A stretch of DNA of 64,000 nt from Morganella sibonii (lineage in GTDB: Bacteria; Pseudomonadota; Gammaproteobacteria; Enterobacterales; Enterobacteriaceae): NCBI RefSeq assembly GCF_040560245.1, contig NZ_JAKMWP010000004.1. One strand, written 5' to 3'. Positions 33,594 through 46,848 of this stretch are shown here, piece by piece (within the stretch, counting starts at the first letter, position 1; the number at the start of each line of letters is the position of its first letter). The position numbers were made by a program, and so were the translations under genes. Below the pieces are notes generated by a model, which had not been told where the DNA came from, did no database searches, and worked only from the letters and a program-made list of their open reading frames with translations.

Positions 33594-35315
33594 TCAGGCA
33601 GTAATGATTTTCTCTTTCAGCACACTGACAATATCATCCAGTGCGATCAGGGATTTATCTTCGCTGCGGCGGTATTTGTATTCCACCACACCGCTGTCGA
33701 GGTTACGATCACCGATAACGATAGTATGTGGGATACCCATCAGTTCCATATCCGCAAACATCACACCAGGACGCTCTTTACGGTCATCAAAGATCACTTC
33801 AATACCCTGAGCGGTCAGGTCTGCGTAGAGTTTTTCTGCTACTTCTTTCACGCGGTAAGACTTGTGCATATTCATCGGCAGCAGCGCAACCTGGAACGGA
33901 GCAATGGCATCCGGCCAGATAATACCGCGGTCATCGAAGTTCTGCTCAATCGCTGCCGCGACAATACGGGTCACCCCGATGCCGTAACAACCCATAAAGA
34001 CGACTTCATTGTGACCGGCTTCGTTCTGAACAGTCGCTTTCAGTGCTTCGGAATATTTTTTACCGAGCTGGAAGATATGACCGACTTCAATCCCGCGTTT
34101 GATCATCAGTGTGCCTTTACCGTCCGGGCTCGGGTCACCGGCAACCACATTGCGGATATCAGCGACTTCCGGCAGAGCGGCATCACGCTCCCAGTTGATA
34201 CCGAAATAGTGTTTGCCGTCGATATTTGCACCGGCACCGAAATCACTCATCATGGCAACGGTACGGTCAGCAACCACCGGCAGCGGCAGATTAACCGGTC
34301 CCAGTGAACCCGGACCGGCATTCAGGGCTGCGCGGATCTCTTCTTCGGTTGCAAACTCCAGCGGAGCAGCAACCAGCGGGTGTTTTTCTGCTTTCACTTC
34401 GTTGAGTTCGTGATCGCCGCGCACCAGCAGTGCAACCAGTTTGTGGCCGCTCTCTTTGCTGCCGTGAACGATCAGGGTTTTGACGGTTTTCTCAACCGGC
34501 AGATTAAACTGTTCAACCAGCTCCGCGATAGTTTTCGCGTTTGGTGTATCAACCAGTTCCATCGCTTTCTGCGGCGCAGGGCGCTCAGTGATATTGCAGA
34601 CCGCTTCTGCCAGCTCAATATTGGCTGCGTAATCTGACTCAGAGGAGAAAATAACATCATCTTCGCCGCTCTGCGCCAGTACCTGGAACTCGTGGGATGC
34701 ACTTCCGCCGATAGAGCCGGTATCTGCCATTACCGCACGGAAATCCAGCCCGATACGATTGAAGATCTTACTGTACGCCTGATACATCGTATCGTACGTT
34801 TCCTGGAGTGAATCCTGAGTCAGGTGGAAAGAGTATGCATCTTTCATGATAAATTCACGGGAGCGCATCACGCCAAAACGCGGACGAACTTCATCACGGA
34901 ATTTAGTCTGGATCTGGAACACATTCAGCGGCAGCTGTTTATAAGATGTCACTTCGTTACGGATGATATCGGTGACCACTTCTTCGTGCGTAGGACCCAG
35001 TACAAACTGGCGATCGCCGCGATCGGTAATACGGAGCAGCTCCGGACCATACTGTTCCCAGCGTCCGCTCTCCAGCCATAAATCTGCGGGCTGAACGACC
35101 GGCATGGAAATTTCCAGCGAACCGGCATTTTCCATTTCTTCACGCACGATCTTCTCAACTTTGCGTAATACGCGGACACCGGTCGGCATCCAGTTGTACA
35201 GACCTGAGGCAAGTTTACGGATCATCCCGGCGCGCAGCATCAGCTGATGACTGACCACTTCGGCGTCAGCAGGGGTCTCTTTCAGAGTAGAGAGCAGATA
35301 TTGGGTAGTACGCAT
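33594..35315 (-). CDS. proS: Prolyl-tRNA synthetase
   Basis: 573 residues (E. coli 572). Class II synthetase charging tRNA-Pro, with the editing (INS) domain that hydrolyses Ala-tRNA-Pro inserted between motifs 2 and 3. Visible: N-terminal MRTTQYLLSTLKETPADAEVVSHQLMLRAGMIRKLASGLYNWMP, motif 2 region QTKFRDEVRPRFGVMRSREFIMKDAYSF, the editing domain (about 225-410), and the C-terminal anticodon-binding domain starting near VALLPMNMHKS. Convergent with nlpE. Confidence 0.96.
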   Translation of the reverse strand: MRTTQYLLSTLKETPADAEVVSHQLMLRAGMIRKLASGLYNWMPTGVRVLRKVEKIVREEMENAGSLEISMPVVQPADLWLESGRWEQYGPELLRITDRGDRQFVLGPTHEEVVTDIIRNEVTSYKQLPLNVFQIQTKFRDEVRPRFGVMRSREFIMKDAYSFHLTQDSLQETYDTMYQAYSKIFNRIGLDFRAVMADTGSIGGSASHEFQVLAQSGEDDVIFSSESDYAANIELAEAVCNITERPAPQKAMELVDTPNAKTIAELVEQFNLPVEKTVKTLIVHGSKESGHKLVALLVRGDHELNEVKAEKHPLVAAPLEFATEEEIRAALNAGPGSLGPVNLPLPVVADRTVAMMSDFGAGANIDGKHYFGINWERDAALPEVADIRNVVAGDPSPDGKGTLMIKRGIEVGHIFQLGKKYSEALKATVQNEAGHNEVVFMGCYGIGVTRIVAAAIEQNFDDRGIIWPDAIAPFQVALLPMNMHKSYRVKEVAEKLYADLTAQGIEVIFDDRKERPGVMFADMELMGIPHTIVIGDRNLDSGVVEYKYRRSEDKSLIALDDIVSVLKEKIITA

Positions 35316-35434
35316 TATTTAGGTTCCATTAGAACGACAAACATGTCTTATCGCAGAGGTATTCTGCGCAGAAGTGAAATTAAGCCTGACAGTTTACCAG
35401 TGACTGCCGCGCCCCAAAAGAGGGGAATCGCGTT

Positions 35435-36142
35435 TTAGCGTTTTTCCAGACTGATGACTTCGGTTACGCCATCACGGATATGCCAGCGGACATTTAAATC
35501 CAGCAGGTGGACGGCATAGATTTTATCGTCAGCCTGTTGTTTTTTATACGCCGGGCGCGGGTCCTGCGCCAGTACCTGAGTGATAAAACGGGCCAGATCA
35601 GGATATTGTGCGGCCTGAGCCGTTATGAATTGCTGTGCGGCAGCACTGAATACGACCGGCATATCCGCCGGGGGCTCTTCCTGAGCAAAACCGGCCAGTG
35701 CTCCGGGGACGGATTCAGCATAAGGCAGATAGGGTTTGATATCCAGCACGGGTGTGCCGTTAAGCAGATCCAGACTACCGAGAGAAAGGTAGGCGGTATC
35801 GCCGTCGTAACAGACTTTTTTCAGTTCAACCAGCGACATTCCGATCGGATTCGGGCGGAAAGTGGAGCGGGTGGCAAACACGCCCATTTTGGCATTACCG
35901 CCAAGGCGCGGCGGACGTACGAGCGGACGCCAGCTGCCTGCCGGAATATCATGGAAGACAAAGATAACCCACACGTGACTGAACTGTTCCAGCCCGCGCA
36001 CGCAATCGGCGTGATTATAGGGTGCAACAAAGTGCAGCTCCCCTGTTCCGTCTTCAACCAGCCCGGGCTGGCGCGGGATCGCAAATTTTTCCTGCCACGG
36101 TGAGCGGATAAAACCAACGGGGGAAAATGAAAACTCAGACAT
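35435..36142 (-). CDS. trmO: tRNA (adenine(37)-N6)-methyltransferase TrmO (TsaA)
   Basis: 235 residues from ATG 36142, the E. coli length; AAGG is 6 nt upstream, while the ATG one codon earlier (36145) is too close to it. Methylates t6A37 of tRNA-Thr using SAM through an unusual beta-barrel fold. The family signature RPPRLGGNAKMGVFATRSTFRPNPIGMSLVEL is complete, as is DIKPYLPYAES and EVLAQDPRPAYKK-type (VLAQDPRPAYKKQ). Its start overlaps the rcsF stop by 8 bp, so translation is probably coupled. Confidence 0.94.
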   Translation of the reverse strand: MSEFSFSPVGFIRSPWQEKFAIPRQPGLVEDGTGELHFVAPYNHADCVRGLEQFSHVWVIFVFHDIPAGSWRPLVRPPRLGGNAKMGVFATRSTFRPNPIGMSLVELKKVCYDGDTAYLSLGSLDLLNGTPVLDIKPYLPYAESVPGALAGFAQEEPPADMPVVFSAAAQQFITAQAAQYPDLARFITQVLAQDPRPAYKKQQADDKIYAVHLLDLNVRWHIRDGVTEVISLEKR

Positions 36143-36545
36143 CATCAACCTTAATCGCAGTACCTTCACATACCGTCAGTTGCTTACAACCCTGTGCGGG
36201 TGTCACGGCACACTGATGGAGTAGCACGGCATCTGCTTTCAGTTTTCCGGCCCGGTACAGCATTTGCTTCCGGGCTGCCGGAATACCGGACTGTGCAGAT
36301 TTTGCCGCTTCCGGGCAATTCTGACCCAAAACCACGCCAAGGTCACGGAAAGGTTTACCCAGCAGTTCTTCCGGGCGGGTATAGAGTTTGACGCGTGATG
36401 CTGCGGATGTTGATTTGGCTTTTTTACCGGCCGGTTTTTTCAGCCGCATATCGGCATATTGCGCTTGTTCCTGCTCAGAATGACTCTGACGGAAAGAACA
36501 TCCCGCCATAAGAAGAGCAAGCAGGCTGATAATAAGCACTCGCAT
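36135..36545 (-). CDS. rcsF: Rcs stress sensor lipoprotein RcsF
   Basis: 136 residues from ATG 36545 (AGAGGA upstream); a longer frame to 36629 is unsupported. The outer-membrane lipoprotein that triggers the Rcs phosphorelay on envelope damage. Lipobox LMAGC with Cys16; a Lys/Ser-rich linker (about 35-55); then the folded domain with four Cys (GQNC, LHQC, QGC, TVCEG) forming the two non-consecutive disulfides of RcsF. Between metQ and trmO on the minus strand, as in E. coli. Confidence 0.93.
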   Translation of the reverse strand: MRVLIISLLALLMAGCSFRQSHSEQEQAQYADMRLKKPAGKKAKSTSAASRVKLYTRPEELLGKPFRDLGVVLGQNCPEAAKSAQSGIPAARKQMLYRAGKLKADAVLLHQCAVTPAQGCKQLTVCEGTAIKVDDV

Positions 36546-36635
36546 GGAAAGAAATCCTCTGGCTGTACAAAACAGAAAAGTAAGAGAAGATGAAGTATTA
36601 TTATTTATAAGAGAGCATTTCATGTTCATAGCAAA

Positions 36636-36663
36636 ACAAAAAGGGTGAACAATTGTTCACCCT
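36636..36663 (-). terminator. Intrinsic terminator after metQ
   Basis: Minus strand: AGGGTGAAC AATT GTTCACCCT followed by TTTTG, 63 bp after the metQ stop, between metQ and rcsF. Confidence 0.85.
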
Positions 36664-36725
36664 CAGTGTAATATTCTTTGATTAAAGAGAAAAGGATTTA
36701 GAGGTTATTCTGAATTCCCTGTCTT

Positions 36726-37541
36726 TTACCAGCCTTTCACCGCACCGCCGTTGAAGACTTTATCTGCTTCGTTAAAGACTTCATCTGACTGATACGCCTG
36801 AACAAATTGTTTCACCGCTTCGCTGTCTTTATTATCTTCACGGGAGACAATAATGTTGACGTAAGGTGAATCTTTATCCTCGACAAATAAGCCGTCTTTA
36901 GCCGGAGTTAAATTGATCTGGCTGGCGTAAGTCGTGTTGATCACGGCCAGGTCTATCTTATTATCATCCAGTGAGCGTGGCAGCTGCGGGGCTTCCAGCT
37001 CAATCAGTTTCAGACCTTTCGGGTTTTCAGCCACATCAAGAACAGTCGGCAGCAGACCGGTGCCTTCTTTCAGTTTGATCAATCCCTGCTTCTGTAATAA
37101 CAGCAGTGAACGGCCGAGGTTGGTCGGGTCATTCGGCAGGGCGATTTGAGCACCGTCCTGTAATTCATCCAGTGATTTGATTTTCTTTGAATAACCGGCA
37201 ATCGGATAAACAAAGGTATTACCCACAGTGGTTAACTTATAGTTACGATCTTTAATCTGCTGATCCAGGTACGGCTTATGCTGGAATGCGTTCAGGTCGA
37301 TATCACCGCGGCTGAGCGCTTCATTCGGCATGACGTAGTCATTGAAAGTAACCAGCTCGACATTCAGACCGTATTTGTCTTTGGCAACTTTCTTCGCCAC
37401 TTCCGCCACCTGCTGTTCAGCACCGACAATCACGCCGACTTTGACACTTTTCGGATCTTTTTCATTCTGTCCGCAACCCGCCAGTACTAATGAACCCAGC
37501 AAAGCCCCGGCAACGACAAGCGATTTTAATTTAAAAGCCAT
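36726..37541 (-). CDS. metQ: Methionine ABC transporter substrate-binding lipoprotein MetQ
   Basis: 271 residues, as in E. coli. The D/L-methionine-binding lipoprotein on the outer face of the inner membrane. Lipobox VLAGC with Cys23; NlpA-family domain follows: VKVGVIVGAEQQVAEVAKKVAKDKYGLNVELVTFNDYVMPNEALSRGDIDLNAFQHKPYLDQ contains the typical ligand-site region, and ALPNDPTNLGRSLLLLQKQGLIKL the second lobe. Third gene of metNIQ; expected to be repressed by MetJ with the operators upstream of metN. Confidence 0.95.
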   Translation of the reverse strand: MAFKLKSLVVAGALLGSLVLAGCGQNEKDPKSVKVGVIVGAEQQVAEVAKKVAKDKYGLNVELVTFNDYVMPNEALSRGDIDLNAFQHKPYLDQQIKDRNYKLTTVGNTFVYPIAGYSKKIKSLDELQDGAQIALPNDPTNLGRSLLLLQKQGLIKLKEGTGLLPTVLDVAENPKGLKLIELEAPQLPRSLDDNKIDLAVINTTYASQINLTPAKDGLFVEDKDSPYVNIIVSREDNKDSEAVKQFVQAYQSDEVFNEADKVFNGGAVKGW

Positions 37542-37600
37542 CTTTTCTTTCCTCGTTCTGTGTAATACGCGTTCGCAGTCAGTGCGGCGCGGAGAGTGTT

Positions 37601-38254
37601 TTACTTGTGGGTTACCGCTTTAACCAGGCGATCACCACATACCTGAATAATAAAGACCAAAACAACCAGCAATGCCAATACCGTATTCATAACAACAGCG
37701 TTATATCCGACATAACCATACTGATAACCAATCTGACCTAACCCGCCTGCACCAACTGCACCACCCATCGCAGAGTAACCCACGAGTGTGATCAGCGTAA
37801 TGGTCGCTGCGTTAATCAGTCCGGGTAACGCTTCCGGCAGCAGGATCTTGCTGACAATCTGCAGTGGTGTGGCACCCATTGAGCGGGATGCTTCGATCAG
37901 ACCTGACGGTATCTCCAGCAGGGCGTTTTCCACCATGCGGGCAATAAATGGTGCCGCACCGACAGTCAGAGGAACAATCGCCGCTTGTAACCCGATAGAT
38001 GTACCAACAACTAACCGGGTAAACGGAATCATCCACACCAGTAAGATAATGAACGGGATCGCACGGAAAATATTGACCAGTACGGACAGTATCCGGTACA
38101 GGCTTTTATTATCTGCAATCTGACCCGAACGGGTGATATATAACAGTACCCCCACCGGCAGGCCGATTAAAAATCCCAGGAAACCGGATGCAAATGTCAT
38201 GACCAGGGTTTCCCAGATGCCTTTAACTAACAGTAAAATCATTCCTTCAGACAT
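37601..38254 (-). CDS. metI: Methionine ABC transporter permease MetI
   Basis: 217 residues (E. coli 217). Five predicted membrane helices. The coupling-loop EAA motif appears as LIEASRSMGATPLQIVSKILLPEALPGLINA, which contacts MetN. The N-terminus overlaps the metN stop by 8 bp, indicating translational coupling. It forms the membrane channel of MetNIQ as a homodimer. Confidence 0.95.
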   Translation of the reverse strand: MSEGMILLLVKGIWETLVMTFASGFLGFLIGLPVGVLLYITRSGQIADNKSLYRILSVLVNIFRAIPFIILLVWMIPFTRLVVGTSIGLQAAIVPLTVGAAPFIARMVENALLEIPSGLIEASRSMGATPLQIVSKILLPEALPGLINAATITLITLVGYSAMGGAVGAGGLGQIGYQYGYVGYNAVVMNTVLALLVVLVFIIQVCGDRLVKAVTHK

Positions 38255-39281
38255 AACCGAGAACCTCTGTTTTTACGTGGTGTTCTTTCAGAAAATCAAT
38301 GGCCGCTTCAACATCCTGCGGGCTGTTGCCGTCCAGCTCTGCCAGCATGACACCAAATTTCACACCGCCTGCATAATCCATCTGAGAGCTCAGTATGCTG
38401 ATATCAATATTGAACTTGCGTGATGCAATCGAGATCAGCGGTGCATCAACAGACTGACCACCAAACTCCAGTTTCAGCAGTGGTCCCAGTCCTTCCGCCG
38501 GTTCCGGTTTCAGCCGTGCCAGATAATCTTCCGGTACATCCAGGTGCAGGGTCGACTCAATAAATGCCTGCGCCACCGGGGTTTTCGGATGAGAGAACAC
38601 TTCACTCACCGTATTCTGTTCAATCAGCTGTCCGCCGCTGATAACCGCCACCTGGTCACAAATGCGTTTTACCACATCCATTTCATGGGTGATCAGCAGG
38701 ATAGTTAACTCCAGCCGGCGGTTGATATCTTTCAGCAGCTCCAGAATCGAACGGGTGGTTGCCGGGTCCAGTGCGCTGGTGGCTTCATCACACAACAGAA
38801 CCTCAGGTTCATTTGCCAGCGCACGGGCGATGGCAACACGCTGCTTCTGACCACCGGACAGATTCGCCGGGTAAGCATCCCGCTTGTCGGTCAGGCCGAC
38901 CAGATCAAGCAGTTTCACAACCCGTTTTTCAATTTCTGCTGCCGGGACGCGATCAAGTTCCAGCGGCAGAGCGATGTTCCCGAACACGGTGCGGGAAGAT
39001 AACAGATTAAAATGCTGAAAAATCATACCGATGCTGCGACGAGCACGGGTTAACTCTTTATCGTTCATCTTAGTGAGATCACGGTCGCCGACGAGTACTT
39101 GTCCGGATGTCGGCCGTTCCAGCATGTTCACACAGCGGATAAGTGTACTTTTTCCGGCGCCGGAAGCACCGATCACACCGTAAATCTGCCCTTGCGGGAC
39201 GTGCAGGTTAATATCAGAAAGTGCCTGTATTTCGCGATGACCCTGCTGAAAAACCTTATTTATATTCGTCAGCTTTATCAT
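38247..39281 (-). CDS. metN: Methionine ABC transporter ATP-binding protein MetN
   Basis: 344 residues (E. coli 343). Walker A GASGAGKST near 38-46, Q-loop, signature NLSGGQKQRVAIARAL and Walker B VLLCDEATSALD are all visible. The C-terminal NIL/ACT-like domain (from about 265) is the methionine-sensing part that gives transinhibition. First gene of metNIQ; tandem MetJ boxes lie about 60 bp upstream. Confidence 0.96.
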   Translation of the reverse strand: MIKLTNINKVFQQGHREIQALSDINLHVPQGQIYGVIGASGAGKSTLIRCVNMLERPTSGQVLVGDRDLTKMNDKELTRARRSIGMIFQHFNLLSSRTVFGNIALPLELDRVPAAEIEKRVVKLLDLVGLTDKRDAYPANLSGGQKQRVAIARALANEPEVLLCDEATSALDPATTRSILELLKDINRRLELTILLITHEMDVVKRICDQVAVISGGQLIEQNTVSEVFSHPKTPVAQAFIESTLHLDVPEDYLARLKPEPAEGLGPLLKLEFGGQSVDAPLISIASRKFNIDISILSSQMDYAGGVKFGVMLAELDGNSPQDVEAAIDFLKEHHVKTEVLGYV

Positions 39282-39341
39282 GTAATTATTATTACCTTGT
39301 TACGTGAAACTGGTTGTTCACCAGATGATTTTCGGATGTTA

Positions 39342-39357
39342 AGATGTCTGGACGGCT
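39342..39357 (-). promoter_or_regulatory. Tandem MetJ operators (met boxes) upstream of metN
   Basis: Two adjacent 8-mers AGATGTCT and GGACGGCT match the AGACGTCT met-box consensus at 7 and 6 of 8 positions. The location between metN and gmhB is where E. coli has its metNIQ operators. Confidence 0.75.
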
Positions 39358-39451
39358 AAGTCAACAGGATTTAGTTATCAGGCCGCATTCTCATTCCTCA
39401 TCAAATAAGCGATACTAAATACATTATTGATGACGGACTAAGAGTGTAACC

Positions 39452-40033
39452 ATGGGTATCCCCGCAGTATTTCTGGACAGAGACGGCACTATTAACGCAG
39501 ACACCGGCTATCTCCACGAGATTGATGATTTCCGGTTTATCGAAAACGCGATTGAAGCAATGCAGGCCATCAAACAGATGGGCTATGCCTTAATCATAGT
39601 CACAAATCAGTCAGGTATCGCCCGCGGTATGTTTACCGAAGATCAGTTTATGCATCTGACCGAGTGGATGGACTGGTCTCTGGCAGATCGCGGCGTTGAT
39701 CTGGATGGTATCTATTATTGTCCTCATCATCCTGAAGGCACTGTTGAAGAGTTCCGTCAGGTATGTAACTGCCGCAAACCGGCACCGGGTATGCTGCTGG
39801 ATGCGCAGAAACACCTGAAGATCGATATGGGTAACTCTTATATGGTAGGAGATAAACTTGACGATATGCTGGCCGGACGTGCAGCTGAAGTGGGTACAAC
39901 CGTATTGGTACGCACCGGCAAACCGGTAACAGAAGACGCTGAAGCGGCGGCAGATATTGTGATTAACAGTATTGCGGATTTGCCTGCACTGCTGAAACCC
40001 GTACAAAAAAGCGCAAAATCACCTAAAAAATAA
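39452..40033 (+). CDS. gmhB: D-glycero-beta-D-manno-heptose 1,7-bisphosphate 7-phosphatase
   Basis: 193 residues (E. coli 191). HAD-superfamily enzyme in ADP-heptose synthesis for the LPS inner core. The catalytic DRDGT (Asp9, Asp11) is near the N-terminus, with VTNQSGIARG, the zinc-site CPHHPEG...CNCRKPAPGML and MVGDKLDDMLAGRAA following. The C-terminal tail (VQKSAKSPKK) is basic. Divergent from metN and immediately upstream of the rRNA operon, the same neighbourhood as E. coli rrnH. Confidence 0.95.
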   Translation: MGIPAVFLDRDGTINADTGYLHEIDDFRFIENAIEAMQAIKQMGYALIIVTNQSGIARGMFTEDQFMHLTEWMDWSLADRGVDLDGIYYCPHHPEGTVEEFRQVCNCRKPAPGMLLDAQKHLKIDMGNSYMVGDKLDDMLAGRAAEVGTTVLVRTGKPVTEDAEAAADIVINSIADLPALLKPVQKSAKSPKK

Positions 40034-40061
40034 CCTGATTGGGTGTTTTATCTGCGAACGG

Positions 40062-40110
40062 AAAAAAAATTGAAATTAACCCTTGCGGTCAGATGAAAAC
40101 TCCCTATAAT
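40062..40110 (+). promoter_or_regulatory. rRNA operon promoter P1 with UP element
   Basis: -35 TTGCGG (40083-40088) and -10 TATAAT (40105-40110) at 16-bp spacing. An A/T-rich UP element (A-run then TTGAAATTAA) lies directly upstream. The rest of the 380-bp gap upstream of 16S holds P2, the leader and boxA; no protein gene is present. Confidence 0.8.
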
Positions 40111-40181
40111 TCGCATCCGTTGTCACGGCACAGGACGCTGAGTCCGCTGAGATAACAAGGTGAAAAGTCTGAAATAAATAC

Positions 40182-40209
40182 TTGACACCGAATGAGGAAA
40201 GCGTAATAT
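40182..40209 (+). promoter_or_regulatory. rRNA operon promoter P2
   Basis: Consensus -35 TTGACA (40182-40187) and -10 TAATAT (40204-40209) at 16-bp spacing, about 100 bp after P1, the usual tandem arrangement of enterobacterial rrn operons. Confidence 0.82.
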
Positions 40210-40261
40210 ACGCAGCCTCGCAACAACGCAGAAGACCGGCAACGGCAGCGAAGGTTGCAAC

Positions 40262-40273
40262 TGCTCTTTAACA
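40262..40273 (+). promoter_or_regulatory. boxA antitermination element in the 16S leader
   Basis: TGCTCTTTAACA is the canonical boxA bound by the NusB/S10 complex, followed by a boxC-like TGTGTGGGCACTC. Confidence 0.88.
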
Positions 40274-40413
40274 ATTTATCAGACAATCTGTGTGGGCACT
40301 CGCAGGACATATCACAAAAAATATATTTTTGAGAAGTCTTGAAGAGTGACCAATACAGCAGCTTAGAAATAAGCAGCAGTAAACAGTTTAATTCTTTGAG
40401 CATCAGACACTTT

Positions 40414-41956
<1,543 letters not shown>

Positions 41957-42022
41957 CCTAGTTGATTTGGAATGTGAGTGTTCACACAGATTGTCTGATA
42001 GAAAGAAGCAGATACCGGGAAT

Positions 42023-42099
<77 letters not shown>

Positions 42100-42106
42100 C
42101 TTTTCA

Positions 42107-42172
42107 CTGATACTGCGTTGCGGCTCCGCTCGTTTACGTCAGTAAACTTCGCGAACCCACGCCTTGTCTCAG
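42107..42172 (+). repeat. Imperfect hairpin insert between tRNA-Ile and tRNA-Ala
   Basis: Dyad of about 66 bp: outer CTGA/TCAG, middle GCGT/ACGC, apex GTTTAC GTCA GTAAAC. It is extra to the minimal spacer and looks like an inserted palindromic element. Confidence 0.55.
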
Positions 42173-42223
42173 TAAAAAGCACCTTTTGAGGAAGGTGAAG
42201 GTGACCCGGAAAAACCAAATAAT

Positions 42224-42299
42224 GGGGCTATAGCTCAGCTGGGAGAGCGCCTGCCTTGCACGCAGGAGGTCAGCGGTTCGATCCCGCTTAGCTCCACCA
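42224..42299 (+). tRNA. alaT: tRNA-Ala (TGC)
   Basis: 76 nt with encoded CCA. GGGGCTA acceptor, anticodon loop CTTGCAC gives TGC, T arm GGTTCGATCCC. Standard second tRNA of Ile-Ala type rrn spacers. Confidence 0.97.
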
Positions 42300-42359
42300 T
42301 TATCTGATATCTGAACAATAATTCAGAGTTTACCGGAAACGGTATGCTGTGAATTATTA

Positions 42360-42371
42360 TGCTCTTTAACA
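42360..42371 (+). promoter_or_regulatory. Spacer boxA before 23S
   Basis: A second TGCTCTTTAACA, the antitermination boxA preceding the 23S gene. Confidence 0.85.
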
Positions 42372-42486
42372 ATCCGGAACAAGCTGAAAAATTGAAACAA
42401 TCAATATTATCACCGAGGTAATATTGATGAGTCTCTCAGCCGAACAACTTTGAACGTGTTCTTCAGTGTAAGACGCGGCGAGCGAA

Positions 42487-42570
42487 GTGATTTCGCGAAG
42501 GCCGGAGCACAGTGAGCGCAGCATACATCAGTATGTGAGCATCACGCGCACCGCCCGACAAAGAAATCAC
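42487..42570 (+). repeat. Hairpin insert between tRNA-Ala and 23S
   Basis: An 84-bp segment closed by GTGATTTC / GAAATCAC with an apical CATAC / GTATG stem. The 315-bp tRNA-Ala to 23S spacer otherwise holds boxA and the 23S processing stem; no gene. Confidence 0.6.
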
Positions 42571-42614
42571 AAAGCGCAGTCCGTCGGTTCATATAAGACA
42601 CCTTCGGGTTGTGA

Positions 42615-45521
<2,907 letters not shown>

Positions 45522-45630
45522 ACAACACCGAAGGTGTTTTGAGTTGAGAGACGAAGAAAGAATTTTTCAGCATAGTGAAGAGACGAGAGAGTCATTCATT
45601 ATGAAAAGCTTGTTTTGGATTAAACGAATT

Positions 45631-45750
45631 TGCCTGGCGGCCGTAGCGCGGTGGTCCCACCTGACCCCATGCCGAACTCAGAAGTGAAACGCCGTAGCGC
45701 CGATGGTAGTGTGGGGTCTCCCCATGTGAGAGTAGGGAACCGCCAGGTTA
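45631..45750 (+). rRNA. rrf: 5S ribosomal RNA
   Basis: 120 nt from TGCCTGGCGGC to CCGCCAGGTTA, whose ends pair. The centre is nearly identical to E. coli 5S (CCACCTGACCCCATGCCG). No distal tRNA follows. Confidence 0.96.
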
Positions 45751-45763
45751 TTATTAAGTGAAG

Positions 45764-45788
45764 AAGCCACCCTTTGGGTGGCTTTTTT
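45764..45788 (+). terminator. rRNA operon terminator
   Basis: Perfect 9-bp stem AAGCCACCC / GGGTGGCTT with a TTT loop and a T-run, 14 bp past 5S. Confidence 0.92.
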
Positions 45789-45953
45789 GCGTTTGAGCGA
45801 AAGAAAAAATACACCTCTATGAAAGCCGCCGAAATCCTCCCCTGAGATCCTGACAACGATCAGCAAAAGAATTCAGTTTGTATTTTATGCACCGGAAGGT
45901 AGATTGGATAACTGATCACTTCAATCCGGCAGAAAATACAAAGGAGCATTGTT

Positions 45954-46796
45954 ATGGCTGATCCAACCTATATCCCGCCTCAGGTGTGGGAATGGAAACA
46001 GAAAAACGGCGGGAAGTTCGCCAATACCAACCGTCCTGTTGCCGGGGCGACACATGAAAAATCCCTGTCTGTCGGTAAACACCCGCTGCAGCTTTACTCG
46101 CTGGGAACACCTAACGGCCAGAAAGTCACCATCATGCTTGAAGAACTGCTGGCTGCGGGGATTCAGGAAGCGGAATACGATGCCTGGCTGATTGATATCG
46201 GTGAGGGCGACCAGTTTGGTTCCGGATTTGTTGATATTAATCCGAACTCAAAAATTCCCGCATTGGTTGACAGAAGTGGTGCAGCGCCGGTACGGATCTT
46301 TGAATCCGGCGCAATTCTGACGTATCTGGCAGAAAAATTCTCTCTGTTCCTGCCGGTAACACAACCTGAGCGGGCTGAAACCCTGTCATGGCTGTTCTGG
46401 CAGATGGGCTCAGCGCCGTTTGTCGGCGGCGGATTTGGTCATTTCTACGCGTATGCACCGGAAAAGTATGAATATCCGATTAACCGCTATGCGATGGAAA
46501 CCAAACGTCAGCTGGATGTCCTGAACCGTCAGCTCAGTCAGCATGAATTTATTGCCGGTGATAACTACACCATTGCGGATATGGCCGCCTGGCCATGGTA
46601 CGGCGGGTTAGTATTAGGTACGTTGTATAATGCGGCGACATTCTTGTCTGTCAGCGAATATCCGCATGTGATCCGCTGGGCGGAACAGATTGCGGCACGT
46701 CCGGCTGTTCAGCGCGGACGTCGTGTTAACCGCAGCGGCGGGGAGCCTTCAGACCGGTTTATCCGTGAACGTCATGATGCGTCGGATCTGGATTGA
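45954..46796 (+). CDS. yghU: Glutathione transferase-like protein YghU (Nu-class, disulfide-bond oxidoreductase type)
   Basis: 280 residues (E. coli YghU 288). A Nu-class GST-like protein that binds two glutathiones and reduces disulfides and peroxides. The sequence THEKSLSVGKHPLQLYSLGTPNGQKVTIMLEELL is the N-terminal thioredoxin-like start, with SKIPALVDRSG...RIFESGAILTYLAEKF at the glutathione site and the all-helical C-terminal domain ending RPAVQRGRRVNR. The ribosome binding site AAAGGAG precedes the ATG. It is monocistronic between the rRNA operon and a convergent chemotaxis gene. Confidence 0.93.
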   Translation: MADPTYIPPQVWEWKQKNGGKFANTNRPVAGATHEKSLSVGKHPLQLYSLGTPNGQKVTIMLEELLAAGIQEAEYDAWLIDIGEGDQFGSGFVDINPNSKIPALVDRSGAAPVRIFESGAILTYLAEKFSLFLPVTQPERAETLSWLFWQMGSAPFVGGGFGHFYAYAPEKYEYPINRYAMETKRQLDVLNRQLSQHEFIAGDNYTIADMAAWPWYGGLVLGTLYNAATFLSVSEYPHVIRWAEQIAARPAVQRGRRVNRSGGEPSDRFIRERHDASDLD

Positions 46797-46848
46797 TATT
46801 TCACCCTTTCCCGGCAGATGATTTCTGCCGGGAAATCCATTCCTGTTA

